Source: Tubulanus polymorphus (lineage: Eukaryota > Nemertea > Palaeonemertea > Tubulaniformes > Tubulanidae). From it: DNA of 64,000 nucleotides. The position numbers were made by a program, and so were the translations under genes. Shown in pieces: positions 24,459-33,615 of this stretch. A model generated the notes under the pieces. That model was not told where the DNA came from, did no database searches, and saw nothing but the letters and a program-made list of their open reading frames with translations. Position 1 is the stretch's first letter, and the number at the start of each line of letters is the position of its first letter. The DNA lies in the NCBI RefSeq assembly GCF_964204645.1, contig NC_134029.1, positions 22,462,450 through 22,526,449 of the forward strand, given 5' to 3'.

Positions 24459-24940
24459 TTGTACCTTTTCGGTTATCGAAAAAAAAATCATAATCAAAAT
24501 GTCACATATTCTCCGAAGGGCTAAATTTAGTATCTAACCTTTAATGAACGTATATAGGGCGTCGTCATTGTAGCTGAACATACCTATCGGTACATGCATT
24601 GCATGTTAGCTTCCTTTGCGTTCATAAGAATATGCTTTACATAAGGAATGCGATATTGAGTTCTATCGAATTTGCTTATGATTTTCTATCAATGCTAGTT
24701 AAAACACTATCTATTTAGAAATGCCATCCATTCTGTTAAAAATCATATTTGCATGAATGGTGACAAGAGCTTTCGAAATAATCTGACCAAATTCTCATAA
24801 TTCTATGGCTCATTCACTGAATGTTCGGATGACACCTTTTTTTCGTATGGTTTTTTCAGGGTTTACGTAACAGCTTGAAGAAAAGTATGGCGACCGTTCT
24901 CGGACTGCGAACTCAACGCAACGGCGGTAAACAAAGTTAG
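8176..24940 (+). CDS. APBB: APBB (Fe65) family adaptor protein gene
   Basis: This is a spliced gene for an APBB/Fe65 adaptor, a family that binds the APP cytoplasmic tail through PTB2 and nuclear partners such as Tip60/KAT5 through PTB1. Exons: 8176-8920, 9873-10092, 12151-12196, 12939-13042, 13128-13279, 13362-13578, 13801-13928, optional 14177-14182, 15585-15844, 21306-21508, 22298-22371, 22468-22576, 23094-23168, then 24112-24189 or 24860-24940. Every junction is GT..AG and in phase, giving about 803 residues from 8176. Order: a Ser/Thr-rich N-terminus with an FLGYYASLEKS motif that also occurs in vertebrate APBB2, an acidic run (about residues 193-220), WW (about 327-360), PTB1 (about 440-570) and PTB2 (about 636-775). 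Family assignment is very secure. Whether to call it APBB1 or APBB2 is not meaningful for a probable single invertebrate copy. The true start codon is unresolved. Confidence 0.95.
9104..9129. repeat. Short (TAATGA)n microsatellite
   Basis: Four to five tandem aatgat units lie in the intron after the acidic exon. Confidence 0.8.
9553..9668 (-). mobile_element. Truncated TTAA-type MITE (copy 1)
   Basis: Read on the - strand, this matches the left half of the elements at 22707 and 37699. It begins with TTAA then CCCTTTCAGTGCTGTG (TTAA at 9665-9668), carries the paired tacaccgc-like motifs, and ends near gaaagatgccagcacctgtc. The other half is missing. Confidence 0.75.
9873..10092 (+). CDS. APBB: APBB exon: linker with CINSPDSNDSGIQ motif
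   Basis: Acceptor gttacag, donor GAG|GTAAGA. The first T completes Ser with AG from the previous exon. The sequence reads SFSDKTKCINSPDSNDSGIQ and then an Asn/Thr/Lys-rich linker, and ends in phase 0 just before the WW-encoding exons. Confidence 0.9.
10093..12150 (+). other. APBB intron, no further exon seen
   Basis: About 2.06 kb. Several short open frames are present but none has splice-flanked conserved coding sequence. No repeat is recognised. Confidence 0.6.
12151..12196 (+). CDS. APBB: APBB exon: start of WW domain
   Basis: A 46-nt exon between atattttcag and GAAG|GTAAGA. It encodes PEAKEELPPGWQKHE and supplies the first signature Trp of the WW domain. It ends with one base, which joins AT of the next exon to give Asp. 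Confidence 0.92.
12939..13042 (+). CDS. APBB: APBB exon: WW domain core
   Basis: Encodes DENGPYYWHIKSGTIQ then RDPP. The YYW core strand and the final Pro pair are present. The position of the second signature Trp (TQWEPP in vertebrate APBB1) is Arg (IQRDPP). The exon is bounded by attttcag and ATC|GTAAGC and ends in phase 0. Confidence 0.93.
13128..13279 (+). CDS. APBB: APBB exon: WW-PTB1 linker
   Basis: Bounded by tttacag and CT|GTAAGT. It encodes a Ser/Thr/Pro-rich stretch, then EDESDHLNALKEHAFNYMYA. The preceding intron is only 85 bp. Confidence 0.88.
13362..13578 (+). CDS. APBB: APBB exon: PTB1 first half
   Basis: Bounded by ctctag and GAT|GTAAGT. It encodes the opening strand FAVRSLGWVKI, then the SSKAVNKCI helix and GRWGD. 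These match the start of PTB1 in vertebrate APBB1 (FAVRSLGWVEM, AVNNCI, GGWGEG). Confidence 0.95.
13801..13928 (+). CDS. APBB: APBB exon: PTB1 middle
   Basis: Encodes GKDLYMDLDNSCLTLIDP then QSIRVWGVGRDNGR. It ends GGC AG|GTCAGT, leaving two bases that are completed either by G at 15585 (Arg) or by the microexon at 14177. IRVWGVGRD is a strong family signature. Confidence 0.95.
14177..14182 (+). CDS. APBB: Candidate 6-nt microexon (Arg-Glu) in PTB1
   Basis: AGAAAG lies between acceptor catcttaatag and donor GTAACG. Between the flanking exons it gives GGC AGA GAA AGG GAT, changing GRDF to GRERDF without shifting frame. Vertebrate APBB1 carries a neuron-enriched 6-nt microexon adding Arg-Glu at this same point (GRERDFAYVARD). 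The upstream intron ends in a long pyrimidine tract (14142-14175) with a TGC at 14160-14162, the motif expected for SRRM3/4-dependent microexons. Site, length, phase and residues all agree. Splicing itself is inferred. Confidence 0.8.
14183..15584 (+). other. APBB intron downstream of microexon
   Basis: About 1.4 kb with no recognised exon or repeat. It ends at tgaaatatttgtag. Confidence 0.6.
15585..15844 (+). CDS. APBB: APBB exon: PTB1 second half and inter-PTB linker
   Basis: The acceptor is atttgtag and the first G completes Arg. It encodes DFAYVARDK, then MCHVFRCDTPAREIANTLRD and ICKKLMYERS, the last strand and C-terminal helix of PTB1. A polar linker follows, ending SYTFQSLYK. The donor is AAAA|GTAAGT, leaving one base. 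Confidence 0.95.
15965..16255. mobile_element. Foldback/MITE-like element in APBB intron
   Basis: The left arm, about 15965-16071, is mirrored by the right arm, about 16147-16255. Shared segments include gaaatattcataatgc, ttatagatt and ctgatc/gatcag. The arms are imperfect and the centre contains ATA/ATT trinucleotide runs. No coding capacity. Boundaries are approximate. Confidence 0.7.
17661..17858. mobile_element. Foldback element with 21-bp perfect inner stem
   Basis: The arms run 17661-17737 and about 17778-17858. The inner pairing atatatttgagcaacatttc / gaaatgttgctcaaatatat is perfect, and the outer aataattcagcca / tggctgaattatt also pairs. No ORF; consistent with a non-autonomous transposon relic. 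Confidence 0.75.
21306..21508 (+). CDS. APBB: APBB exon: PTB2 start
   Basis: The acceptor is ctcatttcag. AA joined to the preceding A gives Lys. It encodes TSFPTPMEEPKKVIRAHYVG, then the pattern QMxVxKPTGVDILNDAM and VNVGVAPSTLTVTENA, the opening strand and first helix of PTB2. The donor is GCG|GTAAGA, phase 0. Confidence 0.95.
21614..21778. mobile_element. Foldback element with 43-bp arms
   Basis: The left arm is 21614-21656 (includes cttcatgaatactaaggtta) and the right arm 21739-21778 (includes taaccctagtattcctgaag), mirroring each other with few mismatches. A related single arm (attcctgaagatgaatac) occurs at about 46743-46766. It lies in the intron between the first two PTB2 exons. Confidence 0.7.
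22298..22371 (+). CDS. APBB: APBB exon: PTB2 ECRVRFLSFMG strand
   Basis: A 74-nt exon between ttttgtag and GAA|GTGCGT. It encodes NPDNQICECRVRFLSFMGIA then MQNV, matching vertebrate GECRVRFLSFLAVG. It is too short to appear as a long open frame and was found by phase and homology. It leaves two bases, completed by A at 22468 to give Lys. Confidence 0.92.
22468..22576 (+). CDS. APBB: APBB exon: PTB2 final strand and helix
   Basis: Bounded by atttcag and AAG|GTAAAG. It encodes LCAFIMHSAQGSFVAHVFHC then EPSAGALCKTIEAACK, matching vertebrate TFAFIM...FWCEPNA...AVQAAC. Ends in phase 0. Confidence 0.94.
22707..23010 (+). mobile_element. TTAA-type piggyBac-like MITE (copy 2)
   Basis: It starts TTAA then CCCTTTCAGTGCATCTACAC and ends aaagggTTGA, the right target copy being degenerate. 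It shares the block gaaagatggcagcacctgtc with the 37699 copy. Together with flanking sequence it fills most of the 517-bp intron between two PTB2 exons. Confidence 0.85.
23094..23168 (+). CDS. APBB: APBB exon: C-terminal helix of PTB2
   Basis: A 75-nt phase 0-0 exon between atttgcag and AAG|GTAAAA. It encodes LRYQKCLDSHP (vertebrate APBB1 has LRYQKCLDAR) and then PDIKRQQMMQSK. It is the common donor for both terminal exons. Confidence 0.95.
24112..24189 (+). CDS. APBB: APBB terminal exon, version A
   Basis: After acceptor ctttttcag it encodes 25 residues, AGLRASLKAGVQNVFGMFKS then RKTET and TAA. The GVQNVFGMFKSRK part resembles the vertebrate APBB1 tail (GVQSLWGSLKPKR). A poly(A) signal AATAAA lies 14 nt after the stop, supporting a genuine short last exon. 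Confidence 0.85.
   Translation, partial: AGLRASLKAGVQNVFGMFKSRKTET
24203..24208 (+). terminator. Poly(A) signal after terminal exon A
   Basis: Canonical AATAAA (in gtgtataataaacctg), 14 nt downstream of the TAA at 24187-24189. Confidence 0.7.
24385..24455. repeat. (TA)n microsatellite, about 71 bp
   Basis: An uninterrupted TA run in the 0.67-kb interval between the two alternative last exons. Array length may be compressed by assembly. Confidence 0.97.
24860..24940 (+). CDS. APBB: APBB terminal exon, version B
   Basis: After acceptor gttttttcag it encodes 26 residues, GLRNSLKKSMATVLGLRTQR then NGGKQS and TAG, in the same phase 0 as version A. GLRNSLK aligns with GLRASLK of version A, indicating tandem exon duplication followed by divergence. 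No AATAAA follows closely; the first obvious one is at 26674, so this isoform would have a longer 3' UTR. Confidence 0.82.
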   Translation, partial: GLRNSLKKSMATVLGLRTQRNGGKQS

Positions 24941-25783
24941 CAGACTCAACGCTCGGAGATCGCAATCTCTCCCTCTGTCTATATATCGACTCTTTCGTTC
25001 TGATGGTGCCATACTCAATTATTATTGTGAAGAAAAGACTATATCGCGGATGTTCATAAACCGAAAATCAGCCCCTGGAACTTTTGTTTACATTATACGA
25101 TTTATATGATATGTATATGTATGTATATGGGCAGATTATGTGAAGCTTTATGTCAATGAGATACTTTTGTCGAGAACGAGTGTGAATACGTACTTGTATT
25201 TATCGAGAATACACGAACGTGTATTCAAAAAAAACTTGAATGTAGTTTACTATCGAAAACTCCTAAACTGTGGGCAGTTTGTCGTATTATTTGGTGTATA
25301 TTTCCGATCGATGATGATGTGTCGGCGTCTTTACAAAAAAAAAAACCATACGTGTGGTAAACGAACTCCTGTATATAAGCCATTGATGTAAACGATGTTG
25401 TTGTCTCGTGTAAATGGACCGGCAGATATCTTCTTTCATAACGCTTTGAACGCATGAGATCGCTTAATTTCGTGCGCTGTGACTAACGCGGCGAGAAACG
25501 ATGTGCTGATACGATGTTTAATATGTCACTACTCGATGGATGGTTTTGATATTTCCTTCTTCGATAAGTTGATCGAATCGACAGTCTGAACATGAGAGGG
25601 CGTAACTATATATTATATCTACTAGTGTCTATTGTACAGATTGCGAAATATCAGTATTCAAACTTTGAAAGAAAGAAAAAACTAATGAATTTCGTGTGTA
25701 GGTGTATAATGAATTTCCCGGTTTAACTTTTTTCTTGTATACATTTAAAATGGTTGTCATCGTAGTACTGAAAACTGCCTGTA

Positions 25784-25948
<165 letters not shown>

Positions 25949-27341
25949 CGCGACTCTAATACATAGCAATGCATTGGAATTGATACGAATTGATGTAAAT
26001 ATTGGATAAAATATATAATTGTACGTAACATAGATGTTTTAGAAGCGAATCGAATGGACAAAGATTTCTCACGTTTTCAATTTTGCCGTGTCGTCAAATT
26101 TGCAACGCGAACGAGACGTGAATGGAGATATTTCGGACTCGTATCATCTTTGCCCGCGCGATAGTTTCTTCAGTTGCATATCATCGTCACATTTGAAGCA
26201 GTTCGTCGCAGAAGATTCTGAATTCACGCGTTGTATCTCTGAGCACTTCTTCGATTTTCGTCTTTTCCCTTTTTCTGAACGCTTCCACGCACCGGGGACA
26301 TCAGAACCGGGTTTTCTAATGCGTCTATCTCGTAGACGAAGAAGATTCACTTCTTCCTTAGAGATATTATTTCATCCATAGCGTTGTCCCTGACAACATA
26401 TCTGATAGAAATTTGAGAGAACGCCGTGGAAAATAATGGGGTGTGTCAGATTGTATTCAAATGTGAATTTAGTCATGTAACGTGCAATATTTATTGTGGA
26501 TAGTACTTCCAAGATACAACCACTTCTATATACGAAATATGAAGTTCATCAAAATCGATGTATACTGAAGTTAATTGTATGCGGTTTGTACTGGGTACGA
26601 TGTACATTGTTATGCGTGAGCTTTAACGGATTGATATTTGGAGAGACCGCTTTTTTCAAAATTGTGTGCGTGTAATAAAAATTGCGGCAAATTCTGCTGT
26701 AGCATCATCACATAGGCTGCTGAATATTTAAATATTGTGTAGTTTGATGAATAAAAGATTGGTTGCCTTCGTCTAAAACCTTTTAATACATGTCGGCTAC
26801 GATGAAAAGAATTTTAAAATTTTCAAACTCGCGGAACTGTTTACATCTAAAAAAAAAGGCAATCAATCTGAATAACTGATTTCAGAAAGGTGCAATAAAA
26901 CTGAATGCTTACAAATCTATTGATTCATCTTGGGGACATTTTTTCTTCGAAATAAGACTAATCATGGACTATTTTCGAGTCCATCGTCGAATCCATCTCC
27001 TTCCCACTCGGGGAATAACGTTTCAAAAAATCAAATTATAATGGTAAAAAGAGAAAATGTCGCCCGGTGTTTTCTAATGAATTTGTACAGTTTCACCAGC
27101 TCGGTATTGTCTGGGTTATTTTGTGAATGTTGAATTTATGCAATCGTGAATGACATCATCATGCGTGTAAATACCCATCATAACAGTGGCAGTGAAAGAG
27201 GCGTGTTGTCGTTGATGTTGGGAGGGGGTGGTGAAGCTTGCTCAGGTCGTCGTAATTGGGACCGTCGTTCATTATGTTGACTACTTTGTAAATTGAATTG
27301 GAATATAAATTATGACTCAAAAAATAGAGTTTAATGACGTG

Positions 27342-27665
27342 ATCAGCCGGGTTGGATCCAGGGGTAGTCTTCGACGGGAGCACGAAGAAATGGATAGGGC
27401 ATATATAGTGAAAAAGGGCAAGTAAAGAATCCACACAGCTATAACAAGGGTCTGAAAAATTATGAAACTTCAGCGCATTTTCATACTATTTCTAGGCACT
27501 TGAGGGGCATTTAAGGGAATAAAGGGTAAATCTTGGGCTGCAGATTATGAGGTGTGGGTGGAAAAAGTGCCCTGAAAGATATTGCCGTTGTATTTTTAAA
27601 AAGGGCGTGGGAAGATTACGATGGGAGCGCGTGCTCCTTGTGCTCCCATCTGGATCCGACCCTGA
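27342..27665. mobile_element. Inverted-repeat transposon relic with ggatcc termini
   Basis: The left end (atcagccgggttggatccag, then cgacgggagcac) and the right end (gtgctcccatctggatccga, then ccctgat) are inverted copies. The interior of about 250 bp has no coding frame. This looks like a non-autonomous DNA transposon; the superfamily is not assigned. Confidence 0.6.
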
Positions 27666-28599
27666 TTAGCCTATCTGAAGGCGACTTAAGCGAGTTTGAA
27701 TGTAGTTTTTCATAGATTCTAATATAAAACTAAATGCGTCTAGCGTGGCTGTGTGTGTTCTATTAGCTATATGTAGCACAAGATTAACTTAGCACTATTA
27801 GTGTGAACGAAACTGAACTATCTCGGTTTCGTCATCGTAAAATGTCGTCTGGTGATTGAAATTGTTCGTTTTTTGCTTCGTTTCTGTTTTGTGCCGTAAT
27901 AATTTCACGCGCCAGATGCGACATTGATTGATAAATAAATACGCACTAGCTTCGACGATTATGCGAAAACTACTTATCCGATAATACTTGCCAATTTAAA
28001 CATTCCTGTCATAATAATCAAATACATTGATACAAATGTTATATATATATAAATGTAGAAATTGTTCGCGCCCGTTATAAACCATTGAATAAAATTCTGT
28101 GCCGTAGAAATTTTATGGCTCTTCAAAAACAATACTAAAAAAATATTCTTTTCTTAATTGAGAAAAAAAGATGACAATGTTTCCTTTTTGACAGTGTTAG
28201 ACATCTATGTACATACGCCTAGAATGTATGAAGTTTAGAAGTTACATTTATGAAATGTTTTCTTTTTTGTGATTGCGGGATAAGCTCGTCTTTGTGCCGC
28301 CAAGTGGGGATTATCTATATGGGGATTATCAAGCCGCAGTTATCGAACCCTTGATAACTTCTTGACAAAACATTCAAATGAAGACTCGAATGAATTTAGA
28401 AATATTTGAAAATCCTGTTCGGGACAGTATATCCAGTATATCTTTCACCGGGTGATTTTTGCGAGGGTTTTTCTCATCAACTGCGGCTAAAACAAGAATG
28501 TCATGACAATTTTACTGTAAAAAAAAAACAAACATTATCGATAGACTCATAATAATCGTCATAATCTGCCATTTATTAAAACTATAATTATATCATGAC

Positions 28600-28648
28600 T
28601 ATTATTATTATTATTATTATTATTATTATCATTATTGTTGTTGTTGTT
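28600..28648. repeat. (ATT)n/(GTT)n microsatellite
   Basis: About ten ATT units, one CATT interruption, then four GTT units. Confidence 0.9.
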
Positions 28649-30246
28649 AAAAGCCAGAAAACTAGCGATAGAAAATAATAGAAAATAAGAAACTTCGTTG
28701 TACGTGTTTTTCAATTTGTTTTTCAATGAAATTAATGGATTACTCGAACGGCTTCTCAGCTCAAAATGCTTCAAATGAAATAATATATGTAGCCATAATT
28801 TGTATATAGACAGAGACACACACATATATGATTATATTGTAATATAGTTGATGACTTTATTTGCATGTAATGCATCCCGTTACAGACACATTTCTAAATC
28901 AGCACAACATCAGTAGTTTTCTATTTTGAAGGGCACGTATTATTTTCTATGTATTTCAAATTTGTGTTTAGTCGTTTATATAACGGAAAAAAGTACCATG
29001 ATTTCTTTCGTTCGATGACGATGACGTTCTTGATTACAAAATTGAAAATGATTTTTTTTCTGATCGGCATTTATCTAAAGCGAGCACGCTTATTTCGAAT
29101 CCAATCCTGGGTAAGAAGAGCTTTGATACCAATGCAATTTAATACGGCCAATGTTAGAAATAAAAACAAACTTTTTGCTGTTATGCAACTTTAAGGGCAG
29201 GTGACTTTATTCGTTTAAAACTGCAATAGTTTTTTTCTAAGACTCAGTTCTTGAATACATATAAAAATGTACATGTATATCATGATGATTTCTTCAAACA
29301 CTTTACACAGTTGTACTTACAATCTTACATGTGTAATTTACTATTTAGAGCAAACTAAATGAACTATATTAAATATGATTGTTTCAACCACTACTATACT
29401 ACTACCAACAAGAGTTTGCAAGTAGATTTGCTGATAGATCGCCATTTTTGTGGTGAATACTGACCATCGCAGAATATATTATGTTTGTTATTTGCAATAA
29501 ATGAATATGATGTCAAACAGCATTCTGCTCTCATTGTTCATTTGTCTTTTGTCTTCGAGGAATTATTAAGTAATTTGTGACGGTTTTGGAACATGATTTT
29601 AAGAAAATTGACCAAATGTATGGGTCCTTAAAACCCATTCGGTGGGGAATGAAAAAAATAAACTTCTATCGTCCAAAGAATCCCGCCACCTATCAGTGTT
29701 TGGGCATTTCAACGACTGTTAGACAGCCCTACTGCATGCCAGTAGTGCAGTTAGAGCAGCCATCTTCGACTAGTTCGCCATCTAGCGGGCAACTCGGTCA
29801 ATAATGGTCAGTCACGCCTGAGGTGACCACGACCATGCCTAAATATTTTCACCGACACGCCCAACGTGACCACGCCACCGAGTGGTTTTAAGATGGTGGA
29901 TGTGATACCATTACTATAGTTCCCAGCTACTGTGGTATATGTGTACATTAGCTATTTGCACAACTTCGCCATCTATTGGAATTTTTCTGAACTATCAAAT
30001 TCTTTTATCGCCAATAGCAAATAATCTCAATGAACGACATTTCACATACGCCATCTATCGAAGAATATGATTAATGCCTTTCATTTTGAATAAATGGGTA
30101 TGTCCCATGTTCGAATTTGGTCTATTGTTACTGATTCTGTGTAACCTGTATGGTGAATAAGGAATAAATATGGGTGTCCCAGGTACTGGTTCTGCCCTCA
30201 TGCTGAAGAGAGGATGCGTCAGGATCGAACAAATAAACAAAGAGTC

Positions 30247-31057
30247 TTAAGGCTGGCTGATGTCGACAAGCAACGCGACGCCTACCGACTCCTACCGACG
30301 CAACTGAGGGCAACCGCGATCGCAGCCCAGCTTATGTCGACTGCGCTCCGATTCGCAGCAACTGAGGCCGACTATCGGGATACGAGATCCTCCCAGTTGC
30401 TTTCCTGCTTATGTCGGTTACGATTACTGGCAACTGCAACGGCTCAGATGGTCACGTGATAAGCATTTTGAGAATAAATTTGATTTATTTTGAATTATTG
30501 GGAAATATATTTCTGTTAGAAAAGCTATTTCTTTAAGATCTTTATCTTTCTGATTCTGTTTTGAATACAATGTGCTAGCGACATCATATAAAGATGGCCG
30601 CTCACACCATAATTCTACCAATTTCGCTTCTAGATTTTCGGTCCAGTCATCTGCCGTGCTGAAAGTTTCGTTAACGTTTCGAAATACTTTAATTTGAAAA
30701 TTTATGACTAATTACGAATGACGCTAACTAGCGGTCATAATTTGTATTATGTATATGCGGTCTCTTATTGGCTGGAACCCTTGCGCTCAGTTCCGTCGCG
30801 TCGCAGATGAGCTTATGTCGGTTGCGATCGAAAGCAACTGTCCGCTTACCGTAGCCCGGAGTAGAACATGGGCAACTATCCGGATACGGCTTGCGACGAG
30901 TCGGTAGGCGTCGGGTTGCCGTCGCAAGCCGGCTTATGTCGAACCGATAGAGCAGCAACTGGCGGCCTCTCGTAGGCCGCTAGTTGCCGCTAATCGGCGA
31001 TAAACCGAGTTGCATCGGTAGGCATCGCGTTGCTTGTCGACATAAGCCAGCCTTTAA
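30247..31057. mobile_element. 811-bp foldback element B, copy 1
   Basis: It begins TTAA then ggctggctgatgtcgacaag and ends with the complement (cttgtcgacataagccagcc, then TTTAA). TIRs of at least 38 bp include aacgcgacgcctaccgac. Subterminal cttatgtcg and gcaactg motifs recur in both arms around an AT-rich core. No transposase frame; a non-autonomous, foldback-type element at a TTAA-like site. Confidence 0.8.
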
Positions 31058-31278
31058 AGGCGGGCGTAGGTCGGCCTTGCGACGCGACGCGATCGTCGCA
31101 AGTGGGCGCGTAAGTCGGTTGCGACGCGATTGTCAGCGACTGTGTGCGGCTAGTTGCTGGCAGTCGCAAGGTAGCGTAGGTCGGTGAGTCGTTGCGACGC
31201 GATCGTCGCTGGCGGTCGCAGTGAGTCGCGTCGCAGTGAGTCGCAAGCCGTCGCAAGGCCGACCTACGCCCGCCTTAA
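31054..31278. mobile_element. GC-rich TIR module A, copy 1
   Basis: Starts TTAAaggcgggcgtaggtcg and ends cgacctacgcccgccTTAA, inverted copies of each other. The interior is built of short gcgacgcgatcgtcgc and ggcagtcgcaa blocks. It abuts element B and shares its right TTAA. Confidence 0.8.
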
Positions 31279-31660
31279 GTGACCACGCCACCGAGTGGTT
31301 TTAAGATGGTGGATGTGATACCATTACTATACTTCCCAGCTACTGTGGTATATGTGTACATTAGCTATTTGCACAACTTCGCCATCTATTGGAATTTTTC
31401 TGAACTCACAAATTATTTTATCGCCAATAGCAAATAATCTCAATGAACGACATTTCACATACGCCATCTATCGAAGAATATGATTAATGCCTTTCATTTT
31501 GAATAAATGGGTATGTCCCATGTTCGAATTTGGTCTATTGTTACTGATTCTGTGTAACCTGTATGGTGAATAAGGAATAAACATGGGTGTCCCAGGTACT
31601 GGTTCTGACTCATATGCTGAAGAGAGGATGCGTCAGGATCGAACAAATAAACAAAGAGTC

Positions 31661-32471
31661 TTAAGGCTGGCTTATGTCGACAAGCAACGCGACGCCTACC
31701 GACTCCTACCGACGCAACTGAGAGCAACCGCGATCGCAGCCCAGCTTATGTCGACTGCGCTCCGATTTGCAGCAGCTGAGGCCGACTATCGGGAAACGAG
31801 ATCCTCCCAGTTGCTTTCCTGCTTATGTCGGTTACGATTACTGGCAACTGCAACGGCTCAGATGGTCACGTGATAAGCATTTTGAGAATAAATTTGATTT
31901 ATTTTGAATTATTGGGAAATACATTTCTGTTAGAAAAGCTATTTCTTTAAGATCTTTATCTTTCTGATTCTGTTTTGAATACAATGTGCTAGCGACATCA
32001 TATAAAGATGGCCGCTCACACCATAATTCTACTAATTTCGCTTCTAGATCTTCGGTCCAGTCATCTGCCGTGCTGAAAGTTTGGTTAACGTTTCGAAATA
32101 CTTTAATTTGAAAATTTATGACTAATTACGAATGACGCTAACTAGCGGTCATAATTTGTATTATGTATATGCGGTCTCTTATTGGCTGGAACCCTTGCGC
32201 TCAGTTCCGTCGCGTCGCAGATGAGCTTATGTCGGTTGCGATCGAAAGCAACTGTCCGCCTACCGTAGGCCGGAGTAGAACATGGGCAACTATCCGGATA
32301 CGGCTTGCGACGAGTCGGTAGGCGTCGGGTTTCCGTCGCAAGCCGGCTTATGTCGAACCGATAGAGCAGCAACTGGCGGCCTCTCGTAGGCCGCTAGTTG
32401 CCGCTAATCGGCGATAAACCGAGTTGCATCGGTAGGCATCGCGTTGCTTGTCGACATAAGCCAGCCTTTAA
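31661..32471. mobile_element. 811-bp foldback element B, copy 2
   Basis: Same length and ends as copy 1 (TTAA at 31661-31664; right end ccagccTTTAA). It is a product of the 1,413-bp duplication, not an independent insertion. Confidence 0.8.
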
Positions 32472-32797
32472 AGGCGGGCGTAGGTCGGCCTTGCGACGCG
32501 ACGCGATCGTCGCAAGTGGGCGCCGCGTAAGTCGGTTGTGACGCGATTGTCAGCGACTAGATTGTGTGCGACTAGTTGCTGGCAGTCGCAACAGCGCGCA
32601 GGTCGGTTGCAACGGGTGCGACGCGTCGCAGAAAGTAGAACATGTGCGACTTATTGCGCTGGCAGTCTCAACCCGTCGCTGGCAGTCGCAAGGTAGCGTA
32701 GGTCGGTGAGTCGTTGCCACGCGATCATCGCTGGCGGTCGCAGTCGCGTCGCAGTGAGTCGCAAGCCGTCGCAAGGCCGACCTACGCCCACATTTAA
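32468..32797. mobile_element. GC-rich TIR module A, copy 2 (expanded)
   Basis: Same left end as copy 1; the right end is cgacctacgcccacatTTAA. It has about 105 bp of extra gtcgca/agaaagtagaacatgtgcga blocks relative to copy 1. Confidence 0.75.
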
Positions 32798-33036
32798 GCC
32801 ACCTTGCGATACGTCGTGTGGCGTCGCAAGTGGGGGCTTAAGTCGGTTGCGACGGTTGCGTTGCGTCGCAGAAAGTAGAACGGTAGAACGAAAGTAGAAC
32901 GATCGCGTCTCAACGACTCACCGACCTACGCTACCTTGCGACTGCCAGCGACGGGTTGAGACTGCCAGCGACTGCCAGCGACGCCAGTCGCAATAAGTCG
33001 CACGTTCTACTTTCTGCGACGCGACGTGACCGTCGC
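32798..33036. repeat. Rearranged GC-rich module A fragments
   Basis: Blocks found in module A (gcgtcgcagaaagtagaac, accgacctacgctaccttgc, ctgccagcgacg) occur here in mixed orientation without clean termini. The segment looks like a scrambled or partly deleted copy. Confidence 0.65.
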
Positions 33037-33270
33037 GTCAAACATCTTCTGATCTCAACACGTCTGACGATGTCTTTTGGCGGAATATATTTCTCTCGGT
33101 TGTTTATAGATGATGTGAGCTGAATGTAACAGTGGCAGTCAAGGGATTCTACCTTCTGGCAATCGAGGATCTGAGAATATATCAGGATCTAACGTACAAT
33201 TCTTTATTGATTATTTGGAAAAAGATAGTTGTCCTCATTTAAACAATACATATAGAATAAGCTGAGGTGT

Positions 33271-33366
33271 ATCAGGTTCGACCCCGGTCCATTGACGCTG
33301 ATTCAGGAGTCTGCGTGTAGATCAGATGTCAAACAAGGATGTCCTGGGTTCGATTCCGGTTAATTG
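33271..33366 (+). repeat. Two tRNA B-box-like motifs, 72 bp apart
   Basis: ggttcgacccc (33275-33285) and ggttcgattcc (33347-33357) fit the Pol III B-box GGTTCGANTCC. Each is followed by a similar cggt..attga..c.gat sequence, so this is a tandem pair. I could not find a convincing A-box or cloverleaf. It may be a tRNA-derived SINE fragment. Confidence 0.35.
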
Positions 33367-33615
33367 ATACCGATGTGAGCGGTTTAGATGCTGAATAGAA
33401 GACACTAGGACCATTATCAATTTATCATCTATCTTCTGTAATCTTCACAAAGCGTCACTGCGATCTTTAGTTCAGGGAGACAGAGCTAGGGGGCTAGAAG
33501 TCAAACTATAGAAAATTGTTTTGAAGAAACGAAACGAAGGGTGATATTAAGATGCACCCATGACTTCATAACATATCAAATTACTTCTAAATGAGCTAAT
33601 TATGCATTATTCATC

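Larger units (their letters stand above)
29867..32797. repeat. 1,413-bp tandem duplication of a repeat composite
   Basis: tgaccacgccaccgagtggt recurs at 29867 and 31280, exactly 1,413 bp apart. Both copies run in the same order through an approximately 380-bp unique-looking leader, an 811-bp foldback and a GC-rich inverted-repeat module. Scattered substitutions only (for example ctgatg/cttatg), so the duplication is recent. The second copy is about 105 bp longer, through expansion inside its GC-rich module. Confidence 0.93.

Noticed and set aside
26088-26381. 97-codon + strand frame downstream of APBB
   Set aside because: No homology recognised, lies within the likely 3' UTR or intergenic DNA, and an overlapping - strand frame is of similar length.
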